NCBI RefSeq assembly: GCF_902459465.1
Contig: NC_047063.1
Span: 806,001 to 870,000 of the forward strand
Reading direction: 5' to 3'
DNA: 64,000 bases
Source: Asterias rubens
Taxonomy: Eukaryota > Echinodermata > Asteroidea > Forcipulatida > Asteriidae
The translations under genes and the position numbers were made by a program. Shown here in pieces: positions 1-11,824 of the stretch (position 1 is its first letter; each line of letters starts with the position of its first letter). Below the pieces are notes generated by a model. That model did no database searches, had not been told where the DNA came from, and saw only the letters and a program-made list of their open reading frames with translations.

Positions 1-73
1 AGGGGTGAGATGACTCAAATCTCAGTTGTACTTATTCTGTGCAATTCTTAACATATTTTAATCTCCTTTTCAG

Positions 74-281
74 GTGGTTCACAGCAACCTTGAGTTCCGC
101 ATTGGTTACATCAAATATAGTTCAGCCATTTCAACTATTACTATTCTAGCGGTTATCGGAGCAGTGACTTTCATCATCTTGGTCTGCATAGTTATAGTCC
201 TGACGATTAGGCTGAAGAGAGCCAGGCGAGATGCTGATCTTCTGGTCTTAAAGAAAGACCTTCTTGAAGATGTTAAGAAAG
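74..281 (+). CDS. Plexin copy 1 transmembrane exon
   Basis: This 208-nt exon enters in phase 0 and leaves in phase 1 at AAAG|gtcaga. It encodes the end of the ectodomain, a hydrophobic helix of about 24 residues (around TILAVIGAVTFIILVCIVIV), then the basic stop-transfer KRARRDAD and the start of the juxtamembrane coil. Compared with copy 2 it has ten amino-acid changes, all within residues 14-42 of the exon, while the last 27 or so residues are identical. Confidence 0.9.
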
Positions 282-3200
282 GTCAGAATTAAAGTTCACA
301 GAATTTACTTTATTGATTATATGACCAGGGGACAATTTTTTAGTTGAAGCTGATAGTGATATATGCAGACAATTTGTGCTAAGCTAGGTTTCTCTGCTAA
401 AAAGCACAAAGAAGTAGTAAATCAGTGACAAACATCGGCCCAAAAGCTGTTAAGCAGTTTTCTCTGCTAAGCAAAAAGAGCAATAAAAAAAAAAGATTGG
501 GGCACCAGTTGCCACAACAACTTTATGAGATGTTGGCTGGCTACCTGTTTCTACTGAGCAAGTTTTATGTTCTAAGTAAGTTACAGTTCCAAAGCGGCTG
601 TGCCTCACAGGGCAAATGAAGCTTTTAATAAAGATAATCAGTTTATCACATCCACATTGAACAGGATCATACTTTAATAACAATTTGAAAAACAGGACTC
701 TCCCAGAGAAAATTTGACATTCTCCGATTGACAAGTGACGTTGAAGAGAGTGGGATGCCATTTGTGAGTCACCGTGACTATGCTACTAACATGCTGTTCA
801 TTGGACAAGAGGTTCGACCAACCACAACAGATCAAGAGGTAACATTGATCAACACAAGAGACTGCAAGATCCTCTGAATCAGAGACCTGTCATTAAGTCC
901 GATGAAGTAGGATCTTGAGTAATAATTTAATAATCTATGAACTTATTATTGCGCTCTCTCCAGGACCAGCCTGTTCGAGAGCGCATAACAATTTAACACA
1001 ATACCAGTAAAAAAAATTTAAATTATGAAAATTAATCCATACGAAAACAATCAAATGCGAAATTGCATAAAAAATCCATTAAAAAGTTACAGTTATCCAT
1101 TAAAAAAGTTACAGCAAATAACAAAAATCCATATCTCAAGTCTATACTCCCAAGGGTCAGGTGCAGGGCCTAATTTCATAGAGCTACTCTAGGCAGAAAG
1201 TTCTCTTGTAAGCAGAGAACACTGCTTACAAAATCCCCGCTTAGCAAGAATGAGCAGGAAAGCAGTCACAAATTGTATGCGATAATAGTATTTTGGCTGG
1301 TAACTTTATTCTGGTAAGCATAATTTAGTTTTGCTCAGCTTATTTTTGTGCTAAAGCAGCTCTATAAAAATGGGCCCTGTTTCTAGAGTCCTTAATAAAA
1401 GTGAATCTGACGTCAGGTTGCCAGACCACTTGACTTATTTATAAACTCTTTCTCAGGAACCACAGTTGACAACAAACCATCACATGCTAAATATAACTTT
1501 TGCTGCAAATCTTTATCCTGACCAGTAATTCTACTCATGACTTAGTCCTTTGAATTCCTGTTTTGAAAATCTTCAAAAGTGGTGACACCAAACACCAAGG
1601 GCCAATTTCACAAAAAGCTTTGTGTGTGAGAATCTTATTAATTACTCAGCACAGTGTAATGATGCAATTCAATTCACACCTAGATGTACTCTAGTGTTTT
1701 GTGAAATTGAACGCAAGGACTCAACAAAAGGAACAACACCAAATCCAAAGTATTTACTATATAACCCCTTCCAAAGAAACAGTAAAGTTAGAGCAAAATG
1801 CAAACAGCAAACAAACCTCACCAAATAAAGGAAATACAGAAATTTATCAGAGTGATCAACATTGTTGCACCTTTAACTGTTGAATTTAAAATTTGATGCT
1901 TAGGAACCATATTGCAGTTTGTCTAAAAATCATTCATTTTTCATTCTGTGCATAGTACGGTGAACATGCTATGGTTGAAGAAGCCATGATGATGTTCTCT
2001 GAGTTGCTAGGCAACAAGAACTTCTTATTAGTTTTCATCCAGACCCTAGATACAAGGAGTCGCTCAAAGATTTCGGTCAAAGAAAGGTGAGAAGTTTGAG
2101 ACATGATTTTCTGTCGATTCCCCCTCCCCAAAGAATGAGGCTGTTTAACACTTTATATTCACAATTTCTTTCTTTTGCTGGATATTCATAGTAATATGGA
2201 TTATTTTCTCAAGGATTATTTTGTTAATTAAAAAATTCTGTATATATTTTTTGAAAACTATGCTAGGATTTAGATCAGTGATATTATATTATATATACGT
2301 CCATTCATTTGTAAAAAAGTAGTATGTATTTAAAACATTTTTGTTTACAGAGGTTGAACACACTGGTGGCTCAATTACCAATGTACAACATTACTACAAT
2401 TGGTTTTGTTTTTGCACAATTTCCTATTTCTAGACAATCGATAGCATCTTTACTGACTGTTACTATGGTACTGAATGACACCCTGGATATCCTAACAGAG
2501 TAAGTCAAACTCTAGGGACTGCGTTGATTACCTATATTTTAAGTTGCTTCAGACTACAAAGAGCAAACTTGGAGAAGGTAATTTGGAATACATATCAGAT
2601 GGAACAGACAATGGCAAACTAAGGACCTATAGCAAGAAAACTCAAGACTGGGATAAAAGGTCACAAATATTTAAAACAAAATATTCTTGATTTTTTTATT
2701 TTGTACTGAAAGAAAAGCCATCAAGTGAAGCTTGCAAAGACACAAATGATTTTCTTAATGAGCTGTGTTGGTTCTCTGAAGAACCACTGGTTAACAGTGA
2801 GACATTTCAACAAGTATTCTTTGACTCTCCTTAACAGGAGAAAACTGGACTCTGTTGCTGAGTGATGCTTAAAATCTGCTCAAGAGGTTAAGCTGGCAAG
2901 AAGGCTTCAACCTAAACCTCTTTGGCAGCGCACAGCAACATAGTCCAGCGTCCTCTTAAGGACAATCAGAGTGCACTTGTGGAAATGTTGAGTTGTTTAC
3001 CACTGGTTCATAGTCTATAAACGAGAATTATTGGCATAGTGTCACCGCAATTATCTCTTAATACTTCCACCATGCGAAGTTTCAAGACCAACTTAAAAGG
3101 AAAACCAGTGGTATCCTCCTCATATGGGTTTCAAGATTCTTGTATTTTTATTATCTTTTAAATTGTTTAGTTATAGCCTACTGAACATTCTTGTTATTTT

Positions 3201-6200
3201 TAGCATCTTGTTAACGTTGATGTCACAGAAGATTAAAGATGCTCAAGCCACCAATCAGGAACTCCTACTCTTCAGCAAGTAAGCTAAGAACATTACCTAT
3301 TATTTCATTACACTCTAAAATTCTCTTGGGGATAATTGACCTGGATTCTAATGTGGCCTGACTCATCCCTGGGTCATCCTCGGATGAGGATCCTGGTCTT
3401 TGGCAATTACCAAATGTGTACCCCGCCTGAAAGGGTTTTAAACCACCTGTTTGTTGCGAAACCCCCACAACTCAAAAGAAATAAAGTTACATTTTGCTCG
3501 TGCAATTTATTATCCAGGACAGACAGTGTTTTTGAGAAGCTTCTTTCAAACTGGGTCTCCCTATGTCTGTATGACCAACTGAAGGTAGGTCAACATTTGA
3601 AAACATTGCCGAATAATTAAGAATAATTGCAATTATTAAATTACAAATGATAGTAGCGCATGTATAATAATTATAAACTACAGCATTTATAAGGCGCACT
3701 TTACTGAAAACAGTCAAAGGCGCCGGTCTGGAAGGAGTTAAAGGTTAGTTACAGTATTGTCAAGATGTTGGAAAGCAAGCATGAGCAAGTGTGTTTTAAG
3801 TTTCTGCTGGAAGAGTGTGATGTTGTGCATTTGTCTGAGGTGTTCTGGAAGTGAATTTTAGAGTCTCACAATGTTTTGCATGATTTCTACAATTGTTTTC
3901 TCTTTCCTTTTCTGTTGTTTTCGTCTGTTTGTTTTTGTATGTGTGAACAAGGGTAGTGAGCCTGCATGCCTGTTCGGGGTTTCCCCTTTGCACCACTTTG
4001 TATGGTGATGTTTTTGCATTTGAACTAAACATAGTTTCTTTTGTTATTATGTTTTGGTATAGAATCACACCGCCTACCCTCTGTTTGTGTTGTACCGTGC
4101 CATCAAATACCGCACTGAACAAGGTCCTATTGATGTCGTCACTGGCCAGGCAGAATTTTCTCTTAACTTTGAGAATTTACTGCAAGAAACTGTAAACTTC
4201 AACATCTTGGTAAGTATAAGATATCCAATAATCTGATTCTCTGAGACCTACTAAAGACGGTGCAATTCTTGTGCATATTCAAACATATTGAGAGCACTTT
4301 GATCCCATGTACATAGCTTTAATGCATGAAGGAAACAAACTCACACACACTTTACTTTAAAACCACCTTTTTCTGCCACTAACCTCAGTAAGAACCCAAC
4401 TAAAATCCGACAAATGAATCATACAATTATTTGTATTTGTGGGTTTTAGACACTGGTAGTTCTCAACAGAGAGGGAAATGTCATCAAGGAAGTCAAGGTG
4501 ATAGACGTAGACACCGTCTCCCAAGTCAAGGAGAAGATCTTAGATGCCCTCCATCTCAACAAACCCTACTCCAGCAGACCCAGTGCCAACCAAGTCAGTC
4601 TTGGTAAGTTACTCTTAAATTGCTCTGTAAAGACAAGACACTGTCTCCCTCTGTTTGACATTCATCAGTTTGGGGATTCTGTGTCAAACAATTTTCAAAA
4701 AGGGATATTTATTCTCAAATTTTAATGGCTCCATTGAATGTCTCACACACCACCTTAATTTTTGACCAGAGGGCTTTCTGGTCCAACACTCCAGCAGAAA
4801 ATAATCAATTATAAAACTTGATCGCTTATTACTCACAAAATCTTGCATACTTAAACACAATATTATCCTCAGTGTGCACAGAAGTAACCCCTAAAATTTT
4901 CTAAAGAATTCCCGAGATTCCAGCACATATGGGTGGGGGGGGGGTCACAATTCCCCTTATCGAACACCAATATAGTCTGACTAAGGCACAGTTTCCCTTC
5001 CTTTAAAACAAACAAATATTTCTCAAAATAAGAAGATTATCTTTAACATCATTGTGGCTTTTTTATGACAGTTTGGCATCAAAGAAAGAACGAGCGTCTG
5101 ATCTTGACAGACAAGAGCATCAGACCTCTCACTAACAAGCCAAGTCCACTCAAGACCCTGAAAGATTTCCACGTGAGTAAAACACAGGATAACTTTATCA
5201 ACAAAACTGGGGCTTAAAATAACATGGTTTCAAAATAGGTATCTGAAGTTCAAGGCCCTTATAACATTATTAAAATGCAAAAAGCAGCCATAGACCAAGT
5301 GCAAATTCACAACTATGTTTTCCCATATCCTGTATTTCAAAACTGTCAAAGCAAGGTTAGAAGTCCTGTCACAGTGCTGTTCGGATAAGAGCACTGAACT
5401 CAAGCTCTGGTGCTTCTGGTCAGCAGAGTGTGGGTTCGAGGGCAGAGATGGTTCTTGTGATTGGTTTAGACGAGTAGCGCATAGTCACACATGCTGTACA
5501 CTCCCCCAGGGAGCTGAAATGGTTTAAGAAATTATTTAAGGCCAGTGACCAGGGGTAATGTTTGAAACGCTTACTTTGAGAAGCCCTTAGGTGTAAAAAG
5601 TGCTATATAAAAACTGGTTATTATTATGATTTCTATTACAACACCTTCGTTTTGGGTGTCTGTGTACATTGTTTTGTGTGTGTAAAAGTAGTAAAGACAA
5701 CTGAGCATGCTTTCACACTGTATTTGTACATCAGAATACAATGACTGCAAAAGGATTGCAGAGGTTGCAATGATATTGCAGGTGATGAAAACAAAGTTTT
5801 TTAAAGATGATACAATTAGGAAAGAGTTTTCACTGGTTCCCTGGTATTGCCTATAATAGGTACCTGACAGAGCACCAGTTACCCTAGTGGATGAAGGCAC
5901 AGGACAAGCCGAAAGTTGCTGCGGACCAGTGCATCAGGATCAGGAAAAAATTACACATGGTATACAATCTTTTAAAACAATTTATAAATAAAAGTTCAAG
6001 AAGCTAGAAAAACTCAAAGTTGGCTGGTATATCTTGGAGAGAAATCAAGTATCAAAAATTTTGTTTGCTTAGCACAAACTGAAGTGCGTACAGTTTTTAT
6101 TTCAAAAATTGCTAGGCCCTATTGCCCCCAAAATTTAAATAACAAACCAAACAAACAAAAACTTTTTGACAACAAATTTCACAATTGATTTTCTAGATCC

Positions 6201-9200
6201 ATGAAGTTGAGCTGAGTTCTAAACTTTTATTTTTAAATGATGGTTGGTAATTTTTCCTTATTTTGTTTCATCATCTACAGAATATTTTACCGTCCAAGTT
6301 GAAAACCGCTCGGGAGGATATCAAAATCAACATCTGGTAAAAATCTAAAGTTACATCAAAACGACTAGGAAGGAACTATAAATAAATAGTAAACCTTCGG
6401 GTGCAACCATGTGTAAATATCTTTTGTGGGAGTGTTGGCTCTGAGTCAACACCACAAAAGAGATTTACACATTGATGTACCAGCAAGTTTACTATTTATT
6501 TAAAGTTTCTTCCTACTTATCCACATCATGCAAAGCTTTTAACAATACTTATCAATGTGACTGTTTAGGATATTGCTATGGGATCCAATGTGTTTTCCCC
6601 AAAAAATGATCTTCCTTTTATGGCACTCTGGAAGTGCACACAGAAATAATGGAGCCAACCTTCAACCTCACTCCAAAATCACATAATAAAACATCAGTTT
6701 ACTTTCATCAGTACTCTTGTCAAAGGATAACTATTAAGCATTAAGATTCCTCTCTCTTTGAAAGTAACAATGAGTAATCATGGTAACAATTGTCTCCTAG
6801 GCTATGGAAGCTGAGTCCACATTCACTGAGGAAGGTGGTTACTGCGTCCCAACAAAAGGTAGCATCCAGCAGAAGATCTCTCATAATGAACCCCAACCAG
6901 AGTTAACAACAAATGTAAGAAACATTTACCAATTTTATGTCAACAATCCAACAAAGAAACTAAATCTCATCCTCCAATTATACCAACATGAGATTTAGTC
7001 TAACTAATATTTACAACAATTGCCAGCAAGCTTTGGAGTTAAATTTCAGATCATTGCACTGCTTTAACATTTTCACTGCTGCCCATTACAATAAAATCAA
7101 AATAATTTTGTCCATGCTAAGCCACTAAATAATTCCATTTGATGAAATATTATTTCACAATAACTTTGCCTGCATTTATTAACAATTAAGAGATGAATTT
7201 GTGGAGTGTTTGATTGGTCAAGAATTTTCATTGGTACTTTTCTTGTTGCTGGTTACCTGTAGGTCACTGACAGTGCACAGCAGAAACAGTATGAAAGGGA
7301 GACTGCTTATGGTAAATATTGATTCTGAAACACAAATTTGCTTAGGTTTTCTTTGAAAGTGTAACCATTAATCAAGAAAACAACTTACATTCATGAACAG
7401 AATGCCAGCTGTTTATATTTACACAGTCTGAATATCACTAAAAAAAAACACAGTCATTTTTATGACAACAAAATCACAGTAATACCAAAAGTTGTCAAAA
7501 CATCTCCTTAAAAGTATTCAGCACCCTTAAAAGATAAAGAGATTAATCTTGAATTTTCTTCCCAGAACTCATGTCTCTAGATAACGCTGGTTTGGAAGAT
7601 GAAGAACAAGACCAGGAAGGGTTCAGAGATTGGCATCTGGTAAGTAAAATAAATAAATAAATAAATAAGAATTTTAGTGAAACATTGTTGCAAAAAAAAT
7701 CAGTTGATAAATAAGGGAGCCTTGCCGGCGATGGCAGAGTGGCAGAGAATTGGAGGGCAATTGCCGGTGGACTCCGGTGGGTCCCGGTGCAGCTCTGTTC
7801 CCCATGAACCAGCTGGACCAGAAGGGTCACGAGTGCAGTCAGAGGAGGAAGCCTCCATGCCAGGAGATGGCCAACAATTCTTCATACAAACAGTGGATCA
7901 AAATGCTTGACGAATAATTACTTCACAGCAGTTTTATACGGTACTTGTAGAAAAAGTGGAGTGGCAAAGTAAGGGTAAAAGGGGGTGCACCAAGTTTTTC
8001 TGGGGTACCTCTTGCCAATTAAAACTTATAGTTTCCACTTGTATTTTTCCAACACAATCCCCTTTTTAGTACTTTTTAAATAAGATAATAAACAAGACTA
8101 AAACAAATACACTCGTGTGTAACTGTTCATTATAAAAAAGTTCTGTAATCAAGTTTATAAAACAGAACATCTTATTCAGGTAAATTGGAATCTCAACCCA
8201 TAATTTTAAATGGAACTGGGGGCAACCGGGTTTGGGGGGGGGGCACCGAAATAAATTTGGGGAAAGTGTCAAGAAGTGTTCACGCTTACTAGAGAAGGTG
8301 TGTAATTATGGTAACCGTTTTCCCCAATAGACTCAAAAGAAGGAGTCTTTCAGGATTGAGGAACGCTGCACCGAGCAACAAGGAAGCAAATTGTGCTGTA
8401 TTTCACTCAATAAACAGAGTCAGTGGGCTGCTAACAAGGTCCCGTTCCAGAGAGTTCTCTCATCAAAGGTAACCTTTTTATCAAACAAAAACAAGTAGTT
8501 TCTGAAATGCCACGATGGATCGTTTGCTTCCTCTTCAAGTTTAATAAACTGCCTTAGTAACTTGGGAGAAGTTTGGGTTCTTAGAAGAGCTGATGTGGTC
8601 TCCACATTTCAAACAGTTCACTCTGCTCGTTTTCAGGAATGTAACTGCGCAAAATATAATATTTAAAATCCCAAGACCACACCAGCTCTTCTCAGAGCCA
8701 ACACTTCTCACAAAAGAATGTTTTTACCGGTACATGTTTGCACCCACAAGTTTACTACTACAGTTTTCCTTTTGTCTCAGGAATACTTCCTGTATTTTGA
8801 TTGCATCATTGATAATGAATTAAGAAAGTCTTGCCAATAATAGCATTATCTGGATGCTCGTGACTCCGCAGCCAACCAACATAAACATGGTACGAGAGTA
8901 CACTCAAAACAAGCAAAGACAGTACAAAAACAGGAAATCAAGTATATTCAAAATCAAAACAGCGATTGAATTTGCTGACTCTAAATTCCAAGTGGCTGTT
9001 GATGAGGCATGACCGAATTAGAGAGTGTTTTATTTGAGATTGGAACCACAGTATTTAGTATTGGTGGAAACGGTGTGGCAGGAGATTCTGTCCCTCCCCC
9101 CCCCCCCATACCCAGAATTGTGTATAAATTACTTCTGGTAGCGCCCTCTTTTGAATCAACCTCCTTCAGCCTGTGAGTTCCCATTGGGACCGAATCTTCA

Positions 9201-11824
9201 TAAAATACCATCATTTTGTGCTATTTATTGCTGAAGTTGCACCCTCTCAAAGCAATAATGCACTAAGCCCCAGTCGACTCATACAAAAAAATATCCTACC
9301 AACCAAGGAGGTAGAAATCTACCTCCATGTACCAACCAAGTGAAAACTGAACACCTAGCACTGTAATTAATATGCAATCATGAAGGCACCTCTCTGAAAG
9401 GGAAGATGATGTAGAGATCTCAGTTTCAAATATGGGAGGAAAACCCCAATTGGGGGAAGACACACACAACCAAGTAGAGGAACTGAAAACCCCATCCAAA
9501 TACAAGGCTCCCTCTGGGGTTTGAACCAGGAGTCCACAGAGATAGGCAATACATGTAGCATATACCACCAAAAGCCAATTCTGTATATATTTATAACCAT
9601 ACAGCATGACAAATTCGACCAGTCAGTCATAACAATGAAAATCTGTCTTTTTATTCCTTGAATTCCTCGACAACAGAGCGTCATCCAAGAGTATGTTGAC
9701 AACATGTTCCAGACCATTCTCTCCGTGGAGAGCGCCCCCAAGGCAATCAAGTTCCTCTTTGACTTCTTTGATGACCAGGCAGACATGTATGACTTGAAGT
9801 CCAAAGACCCCGAAATTAAATGCGCCTGGAAGAATAACATGTGAGTAAAGAATGGCAGAGTGGAAGAGGGAGGCCCCATGTTCCCATATTTTAAGACATT
9901 CTTTCCCTCTTGTACAGAAGTATCCCCTCCCCCCAAACAAACAAAAGTCTTCTACAGAATTCCTGAGATTCCCAGAACACAAAGAAGACACAATAGGAAA
10001 GGGAGTACACCTTGTTACATATCAAGTGCCCCCAATTCATTGTTAAAAGGACCCCTACATAAGATTCAGCTCACATTATTAACAAACTCAAGAGTATAAA
10101 ACCCCTATAGTTTCACCAAAATACTAAACAGCATTGTAGAAACTAAACCATAGACATTGATCAACCTCATTTATAAATATTCACATCACTATTCACAAGT
10201 TCATGTCAAGTATTAAAGATACAAGTTCCAACTATCTTGAAATGAGACGAACTGAGGCTTGCATGTCTCCCTCATAATCCATTGCAGTTTGTGAAAGACG
10301 CTTAAGCCTAAACACCACTTTCTGCTTGGATACATAATTTTGCTTAGCTGTAAACTTTATTAAACACTTATAGTCTAAGATGTTTTTATAAATTATTTCA
10401 AACAGTTTGCCTCTGCGTTTCTGGTCCAACGCCATCAAACATCCAGACTACATCTTTGACATCCGACCTACTCCGTCCGTTGAGGCAAGCATTGATGTGA
10501 TTGGTCAGTTATTCCATGATGCACACGACACCAAGACTGATAAACTTGGACAGGTAAAGAGAAACTGATGACAGAAAGGGTGGCTTTCTTAAAGGGTGGC
10601 TGTCTTAAATCACAGACAAGCCAGATTGCATTCCTTTAGTGTCTGGTAATAAACTTGAGACAATTTTCATCAGTGCCATTCTGCAAGATACAGACTGTGT
10701 ATTCAATGCTGTAAAATTATTATTATATATTTCTGGTAATGAAACTAAAGAATTCTCATGAGTGAACTTAACATCAGTCTAGCTTGCAAGCCTGAGGAGC
10801 CAAACACAATTTCTAACAGAGATAGATTTTGCATTGATTGGATAACAATGGGGGGAGCGGGTAGGGAAGCCATATGAGTTCAACAACCATCACAGTAAAA
10901 CAATAAACAAAGTAATAAAACAAGATCAAACCACTTGAATCATCTCCTTCAACCACTTTAGATCTTACTTCCAAGTTTCTGGACTTACTTATACCTTTGT
11001 GGTTTACTTGTGATCTGAATTGTTAACATTGACAGGAATCTTCCATCAACAAGTTCCTGTACAGCAGAGAGAAAACCAAGTACCAGCGTCTTGTCCGACA
11101 GTACTATAAAGGTGTGGAGGAGTCTACACCGGTAACCACACAAGACCTCAACACTGAACTACAAAAAGCAAGTCAGGTAAAAGGACATTTCACAATCCAA
11201 ATTTTTCAAAAACAATTATCAAAAATTCAAGTTAAATTCTCAAAACGTATTCAATTTGGTTAAATTATAAGATTCCTTCACACAGCACCATTAAATCCTT
11301 TTACTCCAAAGTAAAAACTTGAATACAATGCTTATTTAGTTATATTTGGATTGACACTCGATGAATTCAATTGTATTTGTTTTCTCTGTAGAATTTCACA
11401 GGATTGTTCAGCAAGCTTAGCACCTTGATGCAACTATGGGATCTTGTAAGTTGATTGATTTTTATTTGTGAGAAAAAAAGATATCATAAAACATACAATT
11501 GACACACAAGTTATATTAAAGGGGAGTTGTTCATCCACAAAAACACCTACTCTGTTCTGTAATTATTAGATCACCTTCTAGTTGAAATGTCTGGAATAAA
11601 CCAACAGTTTCAGAGGCACTATTTCTTCATAGAATGGATTAATGCATTACCCCCAGAAATTAATAAACATCTCAATCATGATAATTATTAACTTCTCTTT
11701 CTCTCTTTCAATCTGAAAACAGCTTCTTGTGGTGTTGAAGACAAAAGATCAAAGTGATCAGAAGCATCTGGGATGCTTGCTGCAGGAAGTGAAAGAAACA
11801 CTCTCCAGAGGCAATGCTTTGTAA
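74..11824 (+). CDS. PLXN: Plexin receptor, copy 1 (3' part: transmembrane and cytoplasmic exons)
   Basis: Single-pass semaphorin receptor of the plexin family; only the last 691 residues are in the window and the ectodomain lies upstream. Exons: 74-281, 696-838, 1956-2086, 2434-2499, 3204-3278, 3518-3584, 4063-4209, 4450-4603, 5072-5172, 6801-6914, 7263-7311, 7566-7639, 8331-8468, 9677-9840, 10406-10553, 11036-11176, 11392-11445, 11723-11824. Every boundary has GT/AG and the phases chain without a break to TAA at 11822. Plexin hallmarks are PLFVLYRAIK, GPIDVVTGQAEFSL and LPLRFW. The order is transmembrane helix, basic juxtamembrane coil, first GAP half, Rho-GTPase-binding domain, linker, second GAP half. 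The exon plan is identical to copy 2 downstream, with roughly 18 amino-acid changes outside the transmembrane exon. No frame lesion is seen, so the cytoplasmic half looks functional. Confidence 0.92.
696..3584 (+). CDS. Plexin copy 1: juxtamembrane and first GAP segment (5 exons)
   Basis: Exons 696-838, 1956-2086, 2434-2499, 3204-3278 and 3518-3584. They encode the plexin signature region (SGMPFVSHRDYATNMLF, FLLVFIQTLDTR, SIASLL, TDSVFEKLLSNWV). At the place where typical plexins carry the Arg-Arg finger directly before T-E-S-V-A-E-K, this protein reads Ser-Lys before T-D-S-V-F-E-K. The 2434 exon has an in-frame alternative acceptor at 2353 that would add 27 residues; the short form matches family length. 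Confidence 0.88.
905..1130. mobile_element. Copy-1-specific insertion with stem-loop
   Basis: About 230 bp have no counterpart in the right duplicate, which runs from the equivalent of position 900 straight to the equivalent of 1,131. The segment is AT-rich and contains the inverted repeat tgcgctctc ... gagagcgca (about 950-987). It could be a non-autonomous element or a sequence deleted from copy 2. I see no coding potential. Confidence 0.45.
1164..1379. mobile_element. MITE-like inverted-repeat element (CAGGGCCC ends), copy 1
   Basis: The ends are cagggcctaatttcat and a near inverse ending in tgggccctg. Internal matter is rich in agcag/ctgct motifs. The element occurs in the same intron of the right duplicate (29,717-29,908), so insertion predates the duplication. 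The two copies differ by an internal indel. Confidence 0.6.
4063..5172 (+). CDS. Plexin copy 1: GAP/RBD boundary and Rho-GTPase-binding domain (3 exons)
   Basis: Exons 4063-4209, 4450-4603 and 5072-5172. The first carries the very conserved PLFVLYRAIK and GPIDVVTG segments and is nucleotide-identical to copy 2. The next two encode a ubiquitin-like RBD ([39 protein letters not shown]) that in plexins binds Rac/Rnd GTPases. Copy 2 differs at N/H, I/L, V/I, S/N and the final H/Q. Confidence 0.88.
5385..5635 (+). mobile_element. tRNA-derived SINE, copy 1
   Basis: The head resembles a tRNA, with a B-box-like gtgggttcgag near 5,430. The body is followed by gaagcccttaggtg, a gctatata block, then a short tail of TTATTATTAT. 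This is the usual build of a Pol III SINE. It is shared with the right duplicate at about 34,080-34,335, so it predates the duplication. It is intronic in plexin copy 1. Confidence 0.6.
6281..6336 (+). other. Possible 56-nt cassette exon in plexin copy 1
   Basis: This short segment has an acceptor (catcatctacag) and a donor (ctg|gtaaaa) and is open in phase 0. Its length of 56 nt is not a multiple of three. Skipping it keeps the receptor in frame, while including it puts the next exon into a frame with a stop. The same segment is at 34,924-34,979 in copy 2. It may be a poison or truncating exon, or a chance match. Confidence 0.3.
6379..6503. mobile_element. Foldback element in plexin copy 1 intron
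   Basis: Imperfect inverted repeat: aaatagtaaac at the left pairs with gtttactattt at the right, and atgtgtaaatatctttt pairs with aaaagagatttacacat. It could fold into a hairpin of about 125 nt. The same element is at about 35,021-35,146. Confidence 0.6.
6801..7639 (+). CDS. Plexin copy 1: variable linker after the RBD (3 exons)
   Basis: Exons 6801-6914, 7263-7311 and 7566-7639. They encode a poorly conserved, partly acidic linker (for example LEDEEQDQEGFRDWHL) that ends with the W-H-L motif which precedes the second GAP half in other plexins. Phases are 0, 1 and 0. I assigned these by splice sites and phase continuity rather than strong similarity, so confidence is lower than for the flanking exons. 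Confidence 0.7.
8331..11824 (+). CDS. Plexin copy 1: second GAP half and C terminus (6 exons)
   Basis: Exons 8331-8468, 9677-9840, 10406-10553, 11036-11176, 11392-11445 and 11723-11824. Family landmarks are AIKFLFDFFDDQAD, AWKNNILPLRFWSNAIK, YIFDIRPTPSVEASIDV and NKFLYSREK. The arginine of LPLRFW, the second GAP arginine of plexins, is present. The protein ends SRGNAL and has no obvious PDZ-binding end such as plexin-B's. The 8331 exon is the most divergent and rests mainly on splice sites and phase. Confidence 0.85.
8582..8693. repeat. Inverted repeat pair in copy 1 intron
   Basis: agaagagctgatgtggtct at the left end is matched by the inverse agaccacaccagctcttct at the right end, about 110 bp in total. 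It is probably a short non-autonomous element. It is also present at about 37,214-37,326. Confidence 0.55.

Noticed and set aside
9367-9991. Long minus-strand open frames (up to 189 aa), repeated at 38,060-38,621
   Set aside because: They lie antisense to the plexin GAP exon at 9,677-9,840. The other strand has a conserved family peptide, and the minus-strand translation has no recognisable domain.
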